A DNA stretch of 64,000 nt from Acinetobacter lwoffii (lineage in GTDB: Bacteria > Pseudomonadota > Gammaproteobacteria > Pseudomonadales > Moraxellaceae), in contig NZ_CP118963.1 in the NCBI RefSeq assembly GCF_029024105.1, positions 930,001 to 994,000 on the forward strand. Direction: 5' to 3'. The stretch's first letter is position 1, and each line of letters opens with the position of its first letter. Both the position numbers and the translations under genes were made by a program. Below, in pieces: positions 53,299-62,519 of this stretch. The notes under the pieces were generated by a model. The model worked only from the letters and a program-made list of their open reading frames with translations. It was not told where the DNA came from and searched no databases.

Positions 53299-53322
53299 AA
53301 AGCCACCATTAAGGTGGCTTTA
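53299..53322 (+). terminator. Bidirectional terminator after the 41-aa ORF
   Basis: Nine-base stem AAAGCCACC/GGTGGCTTT with loop ATTAA. It lies between the small ORF and the 3' end of the leftward monooxygenase. Confidence 0.85.
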
Positions 53323-53326
53323 TAAT

Positions 53327-55069
53327 TTAAATAACCAATTGAACCTGCTTCAATACCGCCTTTAACGTATTTTCATAATCAAAAGCTTTATTGGTACTGT
53401 CCTGATAACGCCAAGCCACATAACCATCCGGACGAACCAGTACTGCACCAGATTCATGAATTTCAGACTTGGCATTCCAGGTTCCATACACATCACGATA
53501 GTCACGTGAACCAATCTGAGTCACATCCAGATATGGCAAATCCAATGCTTCTGCCGCCTGTTTCCAGCCTTTACCGGATAAACCTGTGCGCAGGGTAAAA
53601 CGACCTTTACCCGTAATATCCAGTGTCGACTGCTTTTGACCTTTGGCATTGATCAGCCAAGTATGCGGAACTTTAGCGCCTGGGCGAGTGGTTGCCTGTA
53701 AATAAAGCTGCTCATCTTTTTCAAAAATCTCAGGCTCGGATTCTGCAATCACCGTATTGGAGCTATATCGCTGGTTCAGTTCTACACCTTGTGCATTAAA
53801 TTCGAAGTTTTTAATTTCCAAAGCTTCAAATAGTTTTTGACGGATTTCAGCACCTTGCTCATCTTCCGCAAAGATACGTTCCAGCATTTGTTTTTGTGTA
53901 GTCACACCATTATCAAAACCGAAGACTTCTTTCAGATATTTATAATCAAAACGTGATTGGTTTGCTCGCGCCACAATCTGCTTACCCACAGGCGCACGCT
54001 CAGCCGTATATGAATCCAATAGGGAAGGCGCAGCCCAGCCTTTAACGACATATGCCAGTTTCCAGCCCAGGTTAAAGGCATCCTGCATACAAGTATTCGA
54101 GCCTAAACCACTGGATGGTGGATGACGATGTACGGCATCACCGCCACAGAACACGCGACCTTTAGAATACTCAGTTGCCTAGGTCTGGTTTACATACCAG
54201 TACGACAATTTCTGGATTTCAACCTCTTCAATTTCTGCACCGACAAAGGCATTCAGGCGTGCATGTATCTGTTCTTCAGTCACCTGTGGCTCGCCTTTGG
54301 AAATGTCAAAGCCCCAGCCCATAATCCATTCATTCCAAGGAGTAATCGCACGTAACAATCCCATACCGAGATCGCCAAAGCTGGCTTCAGGATTCACGAT
54401 CCATTGCAGAATCGCAGGACGGTGCTGAACGTATTGAGAAAGATCAGCTTTAAAGGTCACATAGACGGTACCGGCACGTGCCATCACGCCTTCCAGTGGC
54501 AAGCCGAGCTGTTCCAATACACGAGATTTAGCACCATCCATACCCACCAGATATTTTGCTCTTAAGCTAAATTCAGTATTGGTAATGCGGTTCAGGAAAG
54601 TAGCAGTCACGCCATCTTCGTCCTGCACATGTGACAGGTATTCAGTATTGAAGTTATAAATTGCACCACGTTCACCGGCATTTTTCACCAGTAAAGCTTC
54701 CATTTTTGGCTGAATCAGATCGACTAATGGACATGGACTGCCTTGGATATAGTCACCATGACGTTCATCACCGGTACCCCATGCACTTAAACGGGCGATT
54801 TCTTCGCCGACCAGACTGGTGGTAATCAGGCTTTCACCCATCTGTTCCCATGGTGTTGCAATCTCTTTAACCTGTTCTTCAATACCTAAATCACGTAATA
54901 CTTCCATGGCACGCTGATTGGTAATATGGGCACGTGGACTATTGGCCAGCCAGCTAAACTGGGTAAACAGTTGTACCTTGATACCATAATTCGCCAAAGC
55001 CAAACCTAATGTTGAACCTGCAGGACCAGTACCAATGATCAGAACATCAGTGTCATAGTGTTGTGTCAT
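53327..55069 (-). pseudogene. FAD-dependent aromatic-ring monooxygenase (PheA/TfdB type) with an in-frame amber codon
   Basis: A flavoprotein hydroxylase of the phenol/2,4-dichlorophenol monooxygenase class, 580 codons from the ATG at 55069 (GGAG six bases upstream). The FAD-binding GTGPAGSTLGLAL is near the N-terminus, and the second FAD motif is in CGGDAVHRHPPSSGLGSN. The C-terminal thioredoxin-like domain reads RTGLSGKGWKQAAEALDLPYLDVT. Codon 297 is TAG (54179-54181) in WYVNQT*ATEYS. The frame is unbroken on both sides, and relatives have Tyr here, so a single base change from TAT/TAC explains it. The two halves would otherwise make a full-length enzyme. It is divergent from a LysR regulator that is also broken. 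Confidence 0.88.
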
Positions 55070-55239
55070 ACAAGACTCCATGTGTATAGGTGAAGAACAA
55101 GCTATCTATATAATCAGGCAGTCTAGTAAAACAGGATCTGTTGATATAGCGATATTCATATAAACTATCGACCTATTCTTATTTGCAATACGTGGGTCAT
55201 AATCTTAAGATGCTGACCTGATCAGAAACCGGGCAGGCT

Positions 55240-56122
55240 ATGGAACTTCGACATTTACGCTATTTTATTACTGTGGCGCAGCAACAAAGTTTTACCAAGG
55301 CTGCCGAAAAACTGTTTACCGCTCAGCCGTCATTAAGCCAGCAAATTAAGGATCTGGAGCAGGAAGTAGGCGTCATGCTGTTTGATCGTTCATCCAGAAA
55401 GGTCAAACTCACCGATGAAGGGCAGGCTTTTCAGATCTATGCCGAAAAAGCACTGGAAAATGCCAAACTGGCAGTAGCAGCAGCGCGTCAGGTTGCGCAG
55501 CAGAAAAATAACCAGATTCACATTGGCTTCCTGAATGTCGCAGAAATAAAAGTGATGCCACAGATTCTGGCCCAGCTTAAAAAAACCATGCCGGACTTAA
55601 AAATCCATCTGCATAGCCTGACCTGTATGGAACAGATTCAGCGGCTAAAAAATGCTGAACTGGATTTATGTATTACCCGCTTTCATCTGGACCATCCAGA
55701 TTTTGAGAATATTCATTTATTAACCGAGCAAATTTATCTGATAGCCGCTCAGCACTTACATTCTACAGATCGAATCCTGAAATTACAGGAACTAAAAAAA
55801 CCATAATATAATTATGTGTGAGCAGAATGCTTCACCAGTATTTTATGAAAAGCTGGATAGACTACTCTGCATTGATCAGCTTGAGCATGAACAGCTGTTG
55901 TGGGTGACCAATGTCTTGCAACACATCAATCTGACCAATATGGGAATGGGCTTTAGTTTTGCGCCTGAATATTTACTGCGGTTTTTGAATGATCATGTGA
56001 AAATTGTCCAGACTGATCAGGCACTGCCAAAACTGGATTTATATGCAACATTTAACAAGATTTCTCAAAATCCTGCATTGAAGATGATTACCCAAGCACT
56101 TAACAATACAACAAGTATCTGA
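55240..56122 (+). pseudogene. LysR-family regulator, frameshifted in an A7 run
   Basis: A BenM/CatM-like LysR regulator. The N-terminal helix-turn-helix is intact (MELRHLRYFITVAQQQSFTKAAEKL; QPSLSQQIKDLEQEVG), followed by the first part of the effector domain. At 55794-55800 a run of seven A shifts the frame: as written it ends LKKP-stop at 55806. With six A the frame reads LKNHNIIMCEQNASPVF and continues to 56122, restoring about 293 residues, normal for the family. The remaining C-terminus is well conserved (MGMGFSFAPEYLLRFL). It is divergent from the monooxygenase, its likely target. A sequencing error in the homopolymer is the main alternative. Confidence 0.88.
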
Positions 56123-56139
56123 ATTGTAGGAAGGAATAT

Positions 56140-56457
56140 ATGTTAAAGCTGATTTATTACGTGCCGGATGAAAACCTGGAAGACACCAAGAATGCGATAT
56201 TTGCAGCAGGAGCGGGCGGTATTGGTGAGTATACGAATTGTGCCTGGCAGGTTTTAGGAACCGGACAGTTTAAACCACAGGAAGGTGCAGATCCGCATAT
56301 TGGTGAAGTGGGTAAACTGGAACAGGTAGAAGAATGGCGGGTAGAAATTCTGGTGCCTGATGAAAAGGCAGTCGATGTGGCCAAGGCGCTGAAAGAAAGT
56401 CATCCTTATGAAGAGCCGGCCTTTGAGTTTATTCAGCTTCTGGATATCAAAGTCTAA
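56140..56457 (+). CDS. NIF3-like small protein (YqfO/CutA-type fold)
   Basis: A 105-residue protein similar to the insertion domain of NIF3/YqfO proteins, annotated in many bacteria as NGG1p-interacting factor NIF3. Conserved blocks are KLIYYVPDENLEDTKNAIFAAGAG, IGEYTNCAWQVLGTGQFKP and SHPYEEPAFEFIQL. It has a ferredoxin-like alpha/beta pattern related to CutA1/PII. Function unknown. A clear ribosome binding site (AGGAAGG) precedes the ATG, 17 bases after the LysR remnant. Confidence 0.9.
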   Translation: MLKLIYYVPDENLEDTKNAIFAAGAGGIGEYTNCAWQVLGTGQFKPQEGADPHIGEVGKLEQVEEWRVEILVPDEKAVDVAKALKESHPYEEPAFEFIQLLDIKV

Positions 56458-56597
56458 AATTATAAAATTGATGCTCTGCTGCGGCACGTTTGACTTAGCG
56501 CGCCGTTAATCTAGATTCAGAAACCAGCCGACCTGCTTTTGTTATTATCATTTCTGCCAGAATAATCCAAAGAAAAAATACAATAAGGAAAATAACA

Positions 56598-57222
56598 ATG
56601 CCGTGGCCAAAACTGCTGAGCAGAATGCTCAAAAATACGCTTAGTAAATCCATTCAATACAGTGCAGAAATTCTGCATAGTCGTATTCCCTATTCCAGTG
56701 CACTCCAAAGCATTGATCCGCTCGATTCAGGGACCGATCGAAGATCAGGATATACGATTAGAGCGCTTTATTTTTGAACAAGGAACGGGAAAAGTGACAC
56801 GAACCGTATTATCAAATATCAAGCAGGAATTTCCACGGATTAATGAAGCATTTATTGGGCGACAGTATCGTTATATCTATAGTATTTCTTTTGGTGAATT
56901 TGACGATCCTTCCCATGTCAGCAGCAATACGGTGATGTGTTTTAATTTAAGAACCAGAACCACAGAAAGTTACTCCTTTGGAGAAAACTGGGTTACTGGT
57001 GAGGCAGTCTTTGTCGCACGGGAAAATGCTCAGGCTGAAAATGATGGCTGGCTAATGTATTATATCCATGCTTTAGATTGTAGCCCCTCGAAAGTTGTAA
57101 TTCTGGATGCCCAGCATATTACAGAAGGACCCATTGCAACGATTCATTTACCAGTTCGGGTACCGGTCGGATTTCATTGTAACTGGATTGATTATCGGAA
57201 ATTAAGAGCGAACTATTCTTAA
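56598..57222 (+). pseudogene. Carotenoid/lignostilbene oxygenase remnant
   Basis: The C-terminal third of a carotenoid cleavage oxygenase: FPRINEAFIGRQYRYIYS, GEAVFVARENAQAENDGWLMYYIH, VVILDAQHITEGPIATIHLPVRVP and the last iron-ligand His in GFHCNW. The three other His ligands and most of the propeller are missing. An ATG at 56598 with a good ribosome binding site (AAGGA) opens another frame reading MPWPKLLSRMLKNTLSKSIQ and HSRIPYSSA, plausible as the enzyme's own N-terminus. The two parts are in different frames, so a large internal deletion of about two thirds of the gene is inferred. The junction lies near 56710-56760. Confidence 0.8.
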
Positions 57223-57284
57223 AAAATGATTTAGCATCGACTTGTATTTGCTCTAAATAGATTTCTTCCTTTTCGCCTTCGCCA

Positions 57285-57445
57285 TCCGCGTATCAAATAT
57301 TATTTCTTTTCAAAATAGTAGTGAATTTACATTGAGGTGACATGGATGTCACCTGCCAGACAGAGGTTCAAGGATGAACCTTCTGTCTGGCAATGGCTTT
57401 GGTTACTTTGGCCTGTCAAAGTAACGAAAATGCCTACGCGTATAT
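57285..57445 (+). repeat. Hairpin-rich intergenic repeat, copy B
   Basis: Three perfect hairpins in series: AGGTGACAT/ATGTCACCT (57335-57354), a longer CCAGACAG+GGTTC paired with GAACC+CTGTCTGG (57356-57390), and GTTACTTTG/CAAAGTAAC with a six-base loop (57402-57425). CGCGTATCA at 57288 and ACGCGTATATCAG at 57436 mark the edges. The order and the TTACTTT hairpin match the reverse strand of copy A. No coding potential. Confidence 0.7.
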
Positions 57446-57497
57446 CAGTTAATTTAAGAAAACAGTCGAGGCCGTGATATTCATTCAATAAACGTAC

Positions 57498-58292
57498 TTA
57501 AACCTTCTGAATAAACAGCTCACGATCAAAACGGTACTGCGGGAAGAACACGCCGTCTTCAGCACGTTCACCCGCACCAATTACCATGACCGGATACTGT
57601 TCATCATTCAATTTCAGAATTTCACGAACCATCGGCTCATCAAAACCTTCCATCATACAGCTGTCAAAACCATAAGCACGTAAAGCTAAAACCAGATTTT
57701 CACAAGCGAGCGCCGTCGTTTTGGTCGCCCAGAGTTTCGCATCAGCCGGGCTGAAAGCAGACACTGGCATTTGTTTGTCCAATGTACGGGCAACTTTGAA
57801 AGCCACTTTCTTAAAGTTACCAAAAGCATTCAGATAACCAGTCTTATAGTTGTAAGGAATATATTTATAGTATTTCTTAATCGCGGGCGGTGCTTCTGGA
57901 AATGGAAATTCATTTACATTACGTTTCGCCATTTCATCGATACGGTCGGTACGTGCGATACAGACAATTAGCTCAGAAGCTGTTTTGGCTGCCAGTTGAC
58001 TCATACAGGCTTTGACCAGATGTTTTTTCTTGCTTGAATTTTGTACCACATAAAAAGTCCAAGGCTGCAAGTTCGACGAATTCGGGGCCAACAATGCCAG
58101 ATCCAGACAGGCATCTAGAACTTCAACAGGAATTGGCTTTTTGGTAAATTTACGTACTGAACGTCGGCTTTCAATTACTTTACGAAAATTATCGACATCT
58201 ATATCTTGGGATGCAGGTTCGTAATAACGTTTCTTTTCTGGATTTGAGCTATCTGTTGTTTGGGAAGAGGTTTCGGAGTTTTGATTTGGCAT
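57498..58292 (-). CDS. Nitroreductase-family protein
   Basis: A 264-residue FMN-dependent oxidoreductase. The hydrophilic Ser/Gln/Asn-rich N-terminus (about 30 residues) is unusual for the family. The core starts at RKVIESRRSVRKFTKKPIP with the FMN-binding RRSVRKF, followed by LALLAPNSSNLQPWTFYVVQ and the C-terminal MVIGAGERAEDGVFFPQYRFDRELF. It reduces nitroaromatics or quinones with NAD(P)H; natural substrate unknown. It lies downstream of the enoyl-CoA isomerase-like gene but a terminator separates them. Confidence 0.9.
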   Translation of the reverse strand: MPNQNSETSSQTTDSSNPEKKRYYEPASQDIDVDNFRKVIESRRSVRKFTKKPIPVEVLDACLDLALLAPNSSNLQPWTFYVVQNSSKKKHLVKACMSQLAAKTASELIVCIARTDRIDEMAKRNVNEFPFPEAPPAIKKYYKYIPYNYKTGYLNAFGNFKKVAFKVARTLDKQMPVSAFSPADAKLWATKTTALACENLVLALRAYGFDSCMMEGFDEPMVREILKLNDEQYPVMVIGAGERAEDGVFFPQYRFDRELFIQKV

Positions 58293-58309
58293 ACTTCAGA
58301 TTCTTGGAA

Positions 58310-58343
58310 AAATAAAAGATTGAGGCGGTTTAAACCACCTCAT
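58310..58343 (-). terminator. Terminator of the enoyl-CoA isomerase-like gene
   Basis: Stem GAGGCGG/CCACCTC with loop TTTAAA (one wobble pair), followed leftward by AATCTTTTATTTTT. Confidence 0.75.
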
Positions 58344-58363
58344 TGAACTCATAAGTTTGAAAA

Positions 58364-59164
58364 TTAGTTGAATTGTGTGAAATCAGGTTTACGTTTTTGC
58401 ATAAAGGCTTGAACCGCTTCCAGCATTTCTGGTGAGCCGACACGCTGCATGAAAATCTCTGCTTCATGGTCAATCCATTCCACAATTTCATTCACATTGT
58501 GTTTCATCAAGGCTTTGGATTGCACCAGTGATGCCAATGGCAGGGCAGAGAGTTGGGTAGCTTGTGCTGCTGCTTTGGTGTAAACATCTTCTTCAATGCT
58601 ATTTACCAGACCTGCGTCGAGTGCTTTTTCGCTATTGAATTTTTGCGCAGTCAGCAATAATTCGGCCGCTTTATGATAACCCGCTTGCTGAATCAACAGC
58701 TTGCTTGAAGCGCCTTCAGGCGATAGACCCAGACTGACAAATGGAATCTGGAACAAGGCAGTATTGTCACTATAGACCAGATCACAATGCAATAAGATCG
58801 TCACGCCAATGCCGATCGCAACACCACGCACCGCAGCAATCAAAGGCTTGGAAAATTTTGCAGCAGATTTGAGTAAAACAAACGGCGGGCCTTCAGCAGC
58901 GGGTGCCTGACCTTTCTTCGCAGCAGATTTCATAAAATCCTGCATATCATTGCCCGCACTAAAGTCTGTGTCCTGACCACGCAATACAACTACACGAACT
59001 TCAGGTGCCTGATCTGCTTCATCTAAAGCTTTCGCAATCCAGAGATAAAGCTCACTATATAACGCATTTTTCGCTTCCGGGCGATTGATGGCTAAAGTGA
59101 GTACACCATGTTCTAAATTCGCATTCAAATGCTCATGAGGTTGTTGAATACAGCTCAGTGTCAT
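58364..59164 (-). CDS. Enoyl-CoA hydratase/isomerase family protein
   Basis: A 266-residue crotonase-fold enzyme. The oxyanion-hole regions are FSAGNDMQDF and AAVRGVAIGIGVTILLHCDLVY. The catalytic region reads SLGLSPEGASSKLL; SPEG-S-S is the pattern of delta3,delta2-enoyl-CoA isomerases (PECI/ECI2 type) rather than of classical hydratases, so isomerase activity in unsaturated fatty-acid oxidation is the better guess. Full length, no transit signals. Start ATG at 59164. Confidence 0.88.
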   Translation of the reverse strand: MTLSCIQQPHEHLNANLEHGVLTLAINRPEAKNALYSELYLWIAKALDEADQAPEVRVVVLRGQDTDFSAGNDMQDFMKSAAKKGQAPAAEGPPFVLLKSAAKFSKPLIAAVRGVAIGIGVTILLHCDLVYSDNTALFQIPFVSLGLSPEGASSKLLIQQAGYHKAAELLLTAQKFNSEKALDAGLVNSIEEDVYTKAAAQATQLSALPLASLVQSKALMKHNVNEIVEWIDHEAEIFMQRVGSPEMLEAVQAFMQKRKPDFTQFN

Positions 59165-59267
59165 CGTACTATCCTTGCTTTAAAACTTAATTTGATTTTA
59201 TGGGAATGATTATGTCGCATATTTATTGGGACAGCACAACTCATGAGTCATAAAAAACTGATCCCTT

Positions 59268-59837
59268 ATGAACTATACATTTGATTATCTGGTTTTCATT
59301 GGCCGCTTTCAGCCTTTTCATCTGGCACACATGCAAACGATTAACATTGCCCTGCAGCATAGTCAACATGTGATTTTAGCGCTTGGTTCTGCACAAAATG
59401 AACGCAATATCAAGAATCCATTTTTGGCTTCGGAGCGTGAAGCCATGATCCTGTCAAATTTCAGTCCTGAAGATCGAGCTCGGATCAAATTTGTAGAAGT
59501 CATAGATGTTTATAATGATGAAAAATGGCAAAAACTGGTGAAATCGCTGGTGAATCAGGTTATTGAACCGGATGCCAAAGTCGGACTGATTGGGCATTTT
59601 AAAGATGATTCTTCTTATTATTTAAAGTTTTTCCCAGAATGGGAAATGGTCGAACTTGACAGCCTTGAAGATGCCTTATCCGCTACGCCGATGCGTGAAG
59701 CTTATTATCGCGGCGAAATTCAACGGGATAAATTTCCACAAGGCACGATTGATTTTCTAGAGAATTTCCAAAAAACCACGACCTATCAGCAACTCAGTGA
59801 AAAATTTGCCCAGAATGATAAAACCAATCTAGTTTAA
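59268..59837 (+). CDS. nadM: Nicotinamide-nucleotide adenylyltransferase (NadM-like)
   Basis: A 189-residue nucleotidyltransferase that makes NAD from NMN and ATP. It has the GRFQPFHLAH form of the (H)xGH ATP-binding motif and a C-terminal SATPMR in place of the ISxTxxR motif. It resembles the adenylyltransferase half of NadM/Nudix fusion enzymes, without the Nudix domain. It stands alone; other NAD-salvage genes are not seen here. Confidence 0.88.
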   Translation: MNYTFDYLVFIGRFQPFHLAHMQTINIALQHSQHVILALGSAQNERNIKNPFLASEREAMILSNFSPEDRARIKFVEVIDVYNDEKWQKLVKSLVNQVIEPDAKVGLIGHFKDDSSYYLKFFPEWEMVELDSLEDALSATPMREAYYRGEIQRDKFPQGTIDFLENFQKTTTYQQLSEKFAQNDKTNLV

Positions 59838-59842
59838 AAGTA

Positions 59843-60748
59843 TCAGGTTGTTATGGGTTGATTCATGGTAGTTTGAGCATGCTGTTTCAAACATTCGCCT
59901 AAAATTTCCAGGGCAGACGACTGTTCTTTCCAGTGATGCCAATACAAGGGTACTTCAATTCGCATCTCACTTGAAAGTTCAAGCAGTCGACCTGACTCCA
60001 GCAAATCCCTGGTTTGATAGTCCGGCAGCCAGCCATATCCTAGACCCATGACAATCGCATCAAAAAATGCATGGGTCGATGGAATAAAGAAATGAGGATA
60101 TTGAGCAAGGTTCAGGCCAAATTCGTGCTGAATAAATTGGGTATGGAGTTGGTCTTTTTCATTAAAAATAATGGCAGGGGCAAGGCGTAGCGCATCCCGA
60201 TGTACCCCTTGATGAAACCAGTTTCGGGAAAAGTCAGGGGTGGCGACCAGACGATACTGCATCTGTCCGATCAACTCAGCCCGGCAACCTTTCATTGCCT
60301 TACTCTCTGTACTCAAACAGGCATTGACGAGACCTGCTTCTAACAGATGATGAGTCTGTGATTGATCATCTACCTGAAAATGCAGCACAATTTTATGCTG
60401 GATCAGCTGGGTTTGTAAGGTTGGTAATAGCCAGGTCGCGAGTGAATCAGCATTGGTGGCAATATTCAGGCAGTAGAAACCTTCATGTTGCAGCTGTCCA
60501 CCCAGATCCTGCATCAGATTCTGTTCTAGCAAACGTTGATGCTGTAAATAATGCAATAAAGTTTGTCCTGATTGGGTCACGCGGCAAGGCCGATCTCTCA
60601 CCAAAAGCAATTGTCCCAATTTTTTTTCCAGACTTTGAACACGTAGGGTCACTGCCGAGGCGGTAATATTTAGCTGTTCGGCAGCCAGATCGAAACTTCC
60701 CGTTTTTGCAACTGCATAAAAAGCCTCACATTGTTTCGCATTCAGCAT
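59843..60748 (-). CDS. argP: LysR regulator, ArgP/IciA type
   Basis: A 301-residue LysR-family activator. The N-terminal helix-turn-helix begins MLNAKQCEAFYAVAKTGSFDLAAEQLNI with VTLRVQSLEKKLG, characteristic of ArgP/LysG. The C-terminal domain binds basic amino acids in relatives. It is divergent from a LysE/ArgO-type exporter, the classical arrangement, so it probably activates that gene in response to lysine or arginine. GTTAA/TTAAC at 60772-60788 in the shared promoter region is a possible operator half-pair, not proven. Confidence 0.88.
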   Translation of the reverse strand: MLNAKQCEAFYAVAKTGSFDLAAEQLNITASAVTLRVQSLEKKLGQLLLVRDRPCRVTQSGQTLLHYLQHQRLLEQNLMQDLGGQLQHEGFYCLNIATNADSLATWLLPTLQTQLIQHKIVLHFQVDDQSQTHHLLEAGLVNACLSTESKAMKGCRAELIGQMQYRLVATPDFSRNWFHQGVHRDALRLAPAIIFNEKDQLHTQFIQHEFGLNLAQYPHFFIPSTHAFFDAIVMGLGYGWLPDYQTRDLLESGRLLELSSEMRIEVPLYWHHWKEQSSALEILGECLKQHAQTTMNQPITT

Positions 60749-60852
60749 AGCTGTTATCTAAAAATAATTTAGTTAAATTGATATTAACTTAGTTTTAATT
60801 AATCGCACTCATTTTGTTCAATAATTCATTTATTCGAAAAAGGGGGAATGTG

Positions 60853-61458
60853 ATGTTCAGTTATATGATGAGTGGTTTTGCTGTGGGAATGAGCCTGATT
60901 GTCAGTATCGGTGCACAGAATGCTTTTGTATTAAAACAAGGTTTAAAACAGCAGCATGTGTTTTGGGTCTGTGTGATTTGTGCCTTATCTGATTCCATTT
61001 TAATTCTGCTTGGCGTACTGGGCTTTGCGCGCGTCATTGAACATTATCCGGATATTGTTATATTTTCTAAATATATTGGCGCAGGATTCCTATTTTATTA
61101 TGGTTTACGCCATGCGATCAGCGCATTTAAATCAACCGAGGTCTTGGCACCAAGTGGTCAGCTCACAGAGCATTTTCTACAAGTACTGATGATCTGCCTG
61201 GCTTTTACCTGGCTGAATCCGCATGTTTACTTAGACACAGTCATATTGATTGGATCAATTTCAACCCAATACGCCTTAGGAAAATGGTGGTTTGCTTTAG
61301 GTGCTGTCTGTGCTTCCTGGTTTTTTTTCTTTAGTTTGGGATATGGAGCAAAAATACTGACGCCTTGGTTTCAACATCCAAAAGCATGGAAAATACTGGA
61401 TGCTATTATTGCATGTACCATGTGGGGCGTCGCGGTGTCATTAATACTCAGTATTTGA
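60853..61458 (+). CDS. argO: LysE/ArgO-family amino-acid exporter
   Basis: A 201-residue inner-membrane exporter of the LysE superfamily with six membrane helices. Near the start is IVSIGAQNAFVLKQGLK, the conserved motif of LysE/ArgO proteins, and TWLNPHVYLDTVILIG is the second signature. The ATG at 60853 follows AGGGGGAA, a strong ribosome binding site. It should export arginine or lysine and be controlled by the divergent ArgP-type regulator. Confidence 0.9.
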   Translation: MFSYMMSGFAVGMSLIVSIGAQNAFVLKQGLKQQHVFWVCVICALSDSILILLGVLGFARVIEHYPDIVIFSKYIGAGFLFYYGLRHAISAFKSTEVLAPSGQLTEHFLQVLMICLAFTWLNPHVYLDTVILIGSISTQYALGKWWFALGAVCASWFFFFSLGYGAKILTPWFQHPKAWKILDAIIACTMWGVAVSLILSI

Positions 61459-61866
61459 TTCAGGCTACGGAAGTGGATAGATCGGTTAAGAGTTGTCTAA
61501 ACGTGTCATTTTAGATAGTGATCAAGAATAGGCAGCGCAGAAAACAACTCTTTTCATTACTGTGAGCACATGGATATTTCAATATATATTGAGCTTAAAA
61601 TAAACGATCTGTTTGGTATAAAAAATTTACAAAATCAGAATTTTATAAGATGACACAAGTTTACTGCTCGCCTAGCAGGGCCACTTATTAGAGAAAAATC
61701 AAAGCAAGTATTTTGTCCGTTAGTCATGAATGATTTTACAAAAACTTCAATAAACTGGTATAAAAATAACGAAAACCTGTTCGCTCAAAAACAAGAAAGT
61801 TTAGTTTCAGATTAAGCGGTGTACTTAAATCCGATCAATAAGAAATTAAACAAGGTGGATTTAAAA
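61459..61866. other. AT-rich intergenic region
   Basis: About 400 bases between the exporter and the YceI gene. Only short AT-driven ORFs occur (for example 29 codons from 61726, without a ribosome binding site). I see no RNA gene or terminator with a convincing stem. Confidence 0.45.
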
Positions 61867-62430
61867 TTGAAAACAATAATAAAAACTGGGCTCCTTAGCC
61901 TAGCGATCTGTTTAGCTTTGACCAGTCAGTCTTTTGCAAGATCATGGACCTTAACTCCCAAAAGTGATGTCGGTTTTGAGATTAAGTCGATGGGTCTTAC
62001 TGTAGTTAAAGCCAAGTTCAATCAGGTTCAATCCACGATGCAGTTTGACGTTAAAGCACCGCAAAATGCCTCAACTCATCTGGTCATGGATGTGGAAAGT
62101 TTAAGCTTTAGTAAGCCGCTATTTAAACATATGATTTTGGGCGAAGACCTGTTTTATGTAGAAAAATATAAGACTGTAATTTTTAAAAGTATCCAGTTTA
62201 AAGACTTGGGCAATGGCAAATACAATGTTTTAGGTCATTTAACCCTGCGTGGTGTGACCAAGCCTGTGATTTTTGAAACAACCTTTAAACCCAGTATGTC
62301 GAATGCCAACCTGCTTGATGTTCAGGCATCTGCCGTGATTAACCGTAGGGATTTTGGTATGAAAAAAGGAATTGCCGGCGTAGGGGATAAAGTGAATCTT
62401 CATCTATCAGGACAGTGTGAAATGAACTAG
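61867..62430 (+). CDS. YceI-family periplasmic lipocalin-like protein
   Basis: A 187-residue exported protein of the YceI family, a barrel that binds isoprenoid or polyprenyl lipids in some members. The TTG at 61867 is chosen as start: AAGGTGG lies eight bases upstream and it gives a clean signal peptide (KTIIKTGLLSLAICLALTSQSFA). GTG at 61855 is an in-frame alternative. Conserved blocks are WTLTPKSDVGFEIKSMGL, VKAKFNQVQSTMQFD, LTLRGVTKPV and NRRDFGMKKGI. Ligand unknown. Confidence 0.88.
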   Translation: MKTIIKTGLLSLAICLALTSQSFARSWTLTPKSDVGFEIKSMGLTVVKAKFNQVQSTMQFDVKAPQNASTHLVMDVESLSFSKPLFKHMILGEDLFYVEKYKTVIFKSIQFKDLGNGKYNVLGHLTLRGVTKPVIFETTFKPSMSNANLLDVQASAVINRRDFGMKKGIAGVGDKVNLHLSGQCEMN

Positions 62431-62469
62431 GGGAAATATAAAATACTTGATGATATGAAAGTTATTGTA

Positions 62470-62494
62470 AAAAAAGCCCGAATGGTTCGAGCTT
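62470..62494 (-). terminator. Rho-independent terminator of the peroxiredoxin gene
   Basis: Read leftward: GCTCGAA/TTCGGGC (one wobble) with loop CCA, then a run of seven T. On the rightward strand the T run is poor. Confidence 0.8.
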
Positions 62495-62519
62495 CTATTT
62501 ATACACAAGCATGCAATTA

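Noticed and set aside
55792..55806. Programmed -1 frameshift at A AAA AAA in the LysR gene
   Set aside because: The downstream frame needs +1 (or one A fewer), not -1, so the slippery heptamer cannot explain it by a -1 event.
61726..61815. 29-codon ORF upstream of the YceI gene
   Set aside because: No ribosome binding site and no recognisable feature.
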